From NCBI RefSeq assembly GCF_039545055.1, contig NZ_BAABRP010000004.1, positions 1-64,000 of the forward strand: a stretch of 64,000 bases of DNA, given 5' to 3'. Numbering within the stretch: position 1 is the first letter of the stretch; each line of letters begins with the position of its first letter. Positions 63,418 through 64,000 of this stretch are shown one piece after another. The notes below the pieces were generated by a model that was given only the letters and a program-made list of their open reading frames with translations, was not told the origin of the DNA and did not search any database. The stretch comes from Deinococcus carri (GTDB taxonomy: Bacteria; Deinococcota; Deinococci; Deinococcales; Deinococcaceae). The translations under genes and the position numbers were made by a program.

Positions 63418-63449
63418 AAAAGGGACGACGCCCACGCGGACGCCGTCCC
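63418..63449 (-). terminator. Rho-independent terminator after the locus 2 subunit gene
   Basis: On the minus strand GGGACGGCG and CGTCGTCCC form a stem with one mismatch around a GC-rich loop, followed by TTTT. It begins 8 bp after the subunit stop, matching the position of the locus 1 terminator. Confidence 0.7.
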
Positions 63450-63456
63450 CCGGAGT

Positions 63457-64000
63457 TCAGGGCTTGCTGGCCGTGGTGGCGTCCGAGTCACCGATCACGA
63501 AGGCCGAGGCCTTGGATTCCAGCGTGTAGGTCAGGATGGCGTTGTTGTCGCCCGCCTTGTCGCCGTCCACGACCACCGCGATCACGACCAGATCGTCGAG
63601 CCAGCTGGTGTTCTGGCGGCAGAACTTGGTCGCGTTGCTGGTCACCGTCTTGTCGGTGAAGGTGACGTTGCCCGCCGCGCGTGCGCCGGTGGTGCCCTGG
63701 GTCAGCCGCATGGGAATCAGCTCGCGCGTCGCGCCGACGGGCAGCCGGTAGAGGCCGGTCCCCTCGCCCCAGGTGTCACAGGGGTTGTCCTGGATGTACA
63801 TCATCTGGCGGCCCATATCGGCGTTGGCACCGGTCGGGGTGTTGCGGCTCACGCTGAGCTTGAAGTTGCCCACGTTGGAGAATTTCTGGATGATGAAGCT
63901 CCGGTAGCACACGAAGTAGGCCTTGCTGGCGTTGTCCACCTCGGCCCCCGCGCTCGCCTGCGTGACCGGCGGGTACGAGGTGACCTTGGCTCCGCCGTCG
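63457..64000 (-). CDS. Secreted subunit of locus 2, C-terminal part (runs off the right edge)
   Basis: The reading frame is open to the window edge (first complete residues DGGAKVTSYPPVTQ), so the signal peptide is outside. The C-terminal 180 residues contain AYFVCYRSFIIQKFSN, PCDTWGEGTGLYRLPVGA and TKFCRQNTSWLDDLVVIAVVVDGD. The 'VC[FY].R' and 'WLDD...A.V.DG[DN]' elements match the locus 1 subunit. It is likely a surface-appendage subunit; no established pilin family recognised. Confidence 0.65.
   Translation of the reverse strand, partial: DGGAKVTSYPPVTQASAGAEVDNASKAYFVCYRSFIIQKFSNVGNFKLSVSRNTPTGANADMGRQMMYIQDNPCDTWGEGTGLYRLPVGATRELIPMRLTQGTTGARAAGNVTFTDKTVTSNATKFCRQNTSWLDDLVVIAVVVDGDKAGDNNAILTYTLESKASAFVIGDSDATTASKP

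Overview
The window reads as a Deinococcus chromosome or megaplasmid segment. This is inferred from the high GC content, the envelope proteins (secreted subtilases, signal peptides, outer-membrane-type beta-barrels), the IS6/IS5-type insertion sequences and the dispersed small palindromic repeats typical of that genus. No rRNA, tRNA or CRISPR array was seen.

Region 1 (1-8.05 kb) is mosaic and partly decayed. It holds the start of an IS5-like transposase, a complete but frameshifted IS6-family element (258-1071), an orphan DUF4157 protein and a TetR regulator with a 27-bp palindrome. A ketone/acyl-CoA operon follows (scoA, scoB, acyl-CoA dehydrogenase). The dehydrogenase carries an in-frame TAG and is followed by a probable acetoacetate decarboxylase remnant. 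A lipid kinase gene and a shattered IS5-like transposase close the region.

Region 2 (8.05-22.1 kb) holds a MerR regulator with a paired small DMT transporter and a NUDIX hydrolase, a two-component system, a large secreted glycosidase-like protein, a KynB-like cyclase with a divergent LysR gene, a TPR-GGDEF protein with a degenerate active site, an IclR regulator and an aqualysin-like protease with two matching 17-bp palindromes upstream.

Region 3 (22.1-31 kb) is the first copy of the most interesting system: a secreted subunit, a PapD-like chaperone, a second small secreted protein and a large usher-like beta-barrel with SdrD/Cna-B-type domains. A divergent SARP-like regulator lies beside it. 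A paralogous copy in the same order fills the right end (58.6-64.0 kb, running off the edge). In both, a Rho-independent-type terminator directly follows the first subunit gene, which would make that subunit more abundant than the assembly genes.

Region 4 (31-58.5 kb) looks more like ordinary chromosome. It has a lipoprotein subtilase, a KGG stress protein, an SDR, a large PAS/GAF histidine kinase, and a glycerol regulon (SorC-type regulator, glpF, glpK, glpD). The glycerol genes have two operator pairs with identical 21-bp spacing. Then come galT-galK with MITE-like repeats, GGDEF proteins, a VOC protein, kynA, a sugar locus (UDP-galactopyranose mutase, glycosyltransferase, clan GH-A glycosidase), an Rcp1-like response regulator, a WYL regulator and a secreted 5'-nucleotidase. 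galK/galT could feed UDP-galactose to the mutase; this link is inferred.
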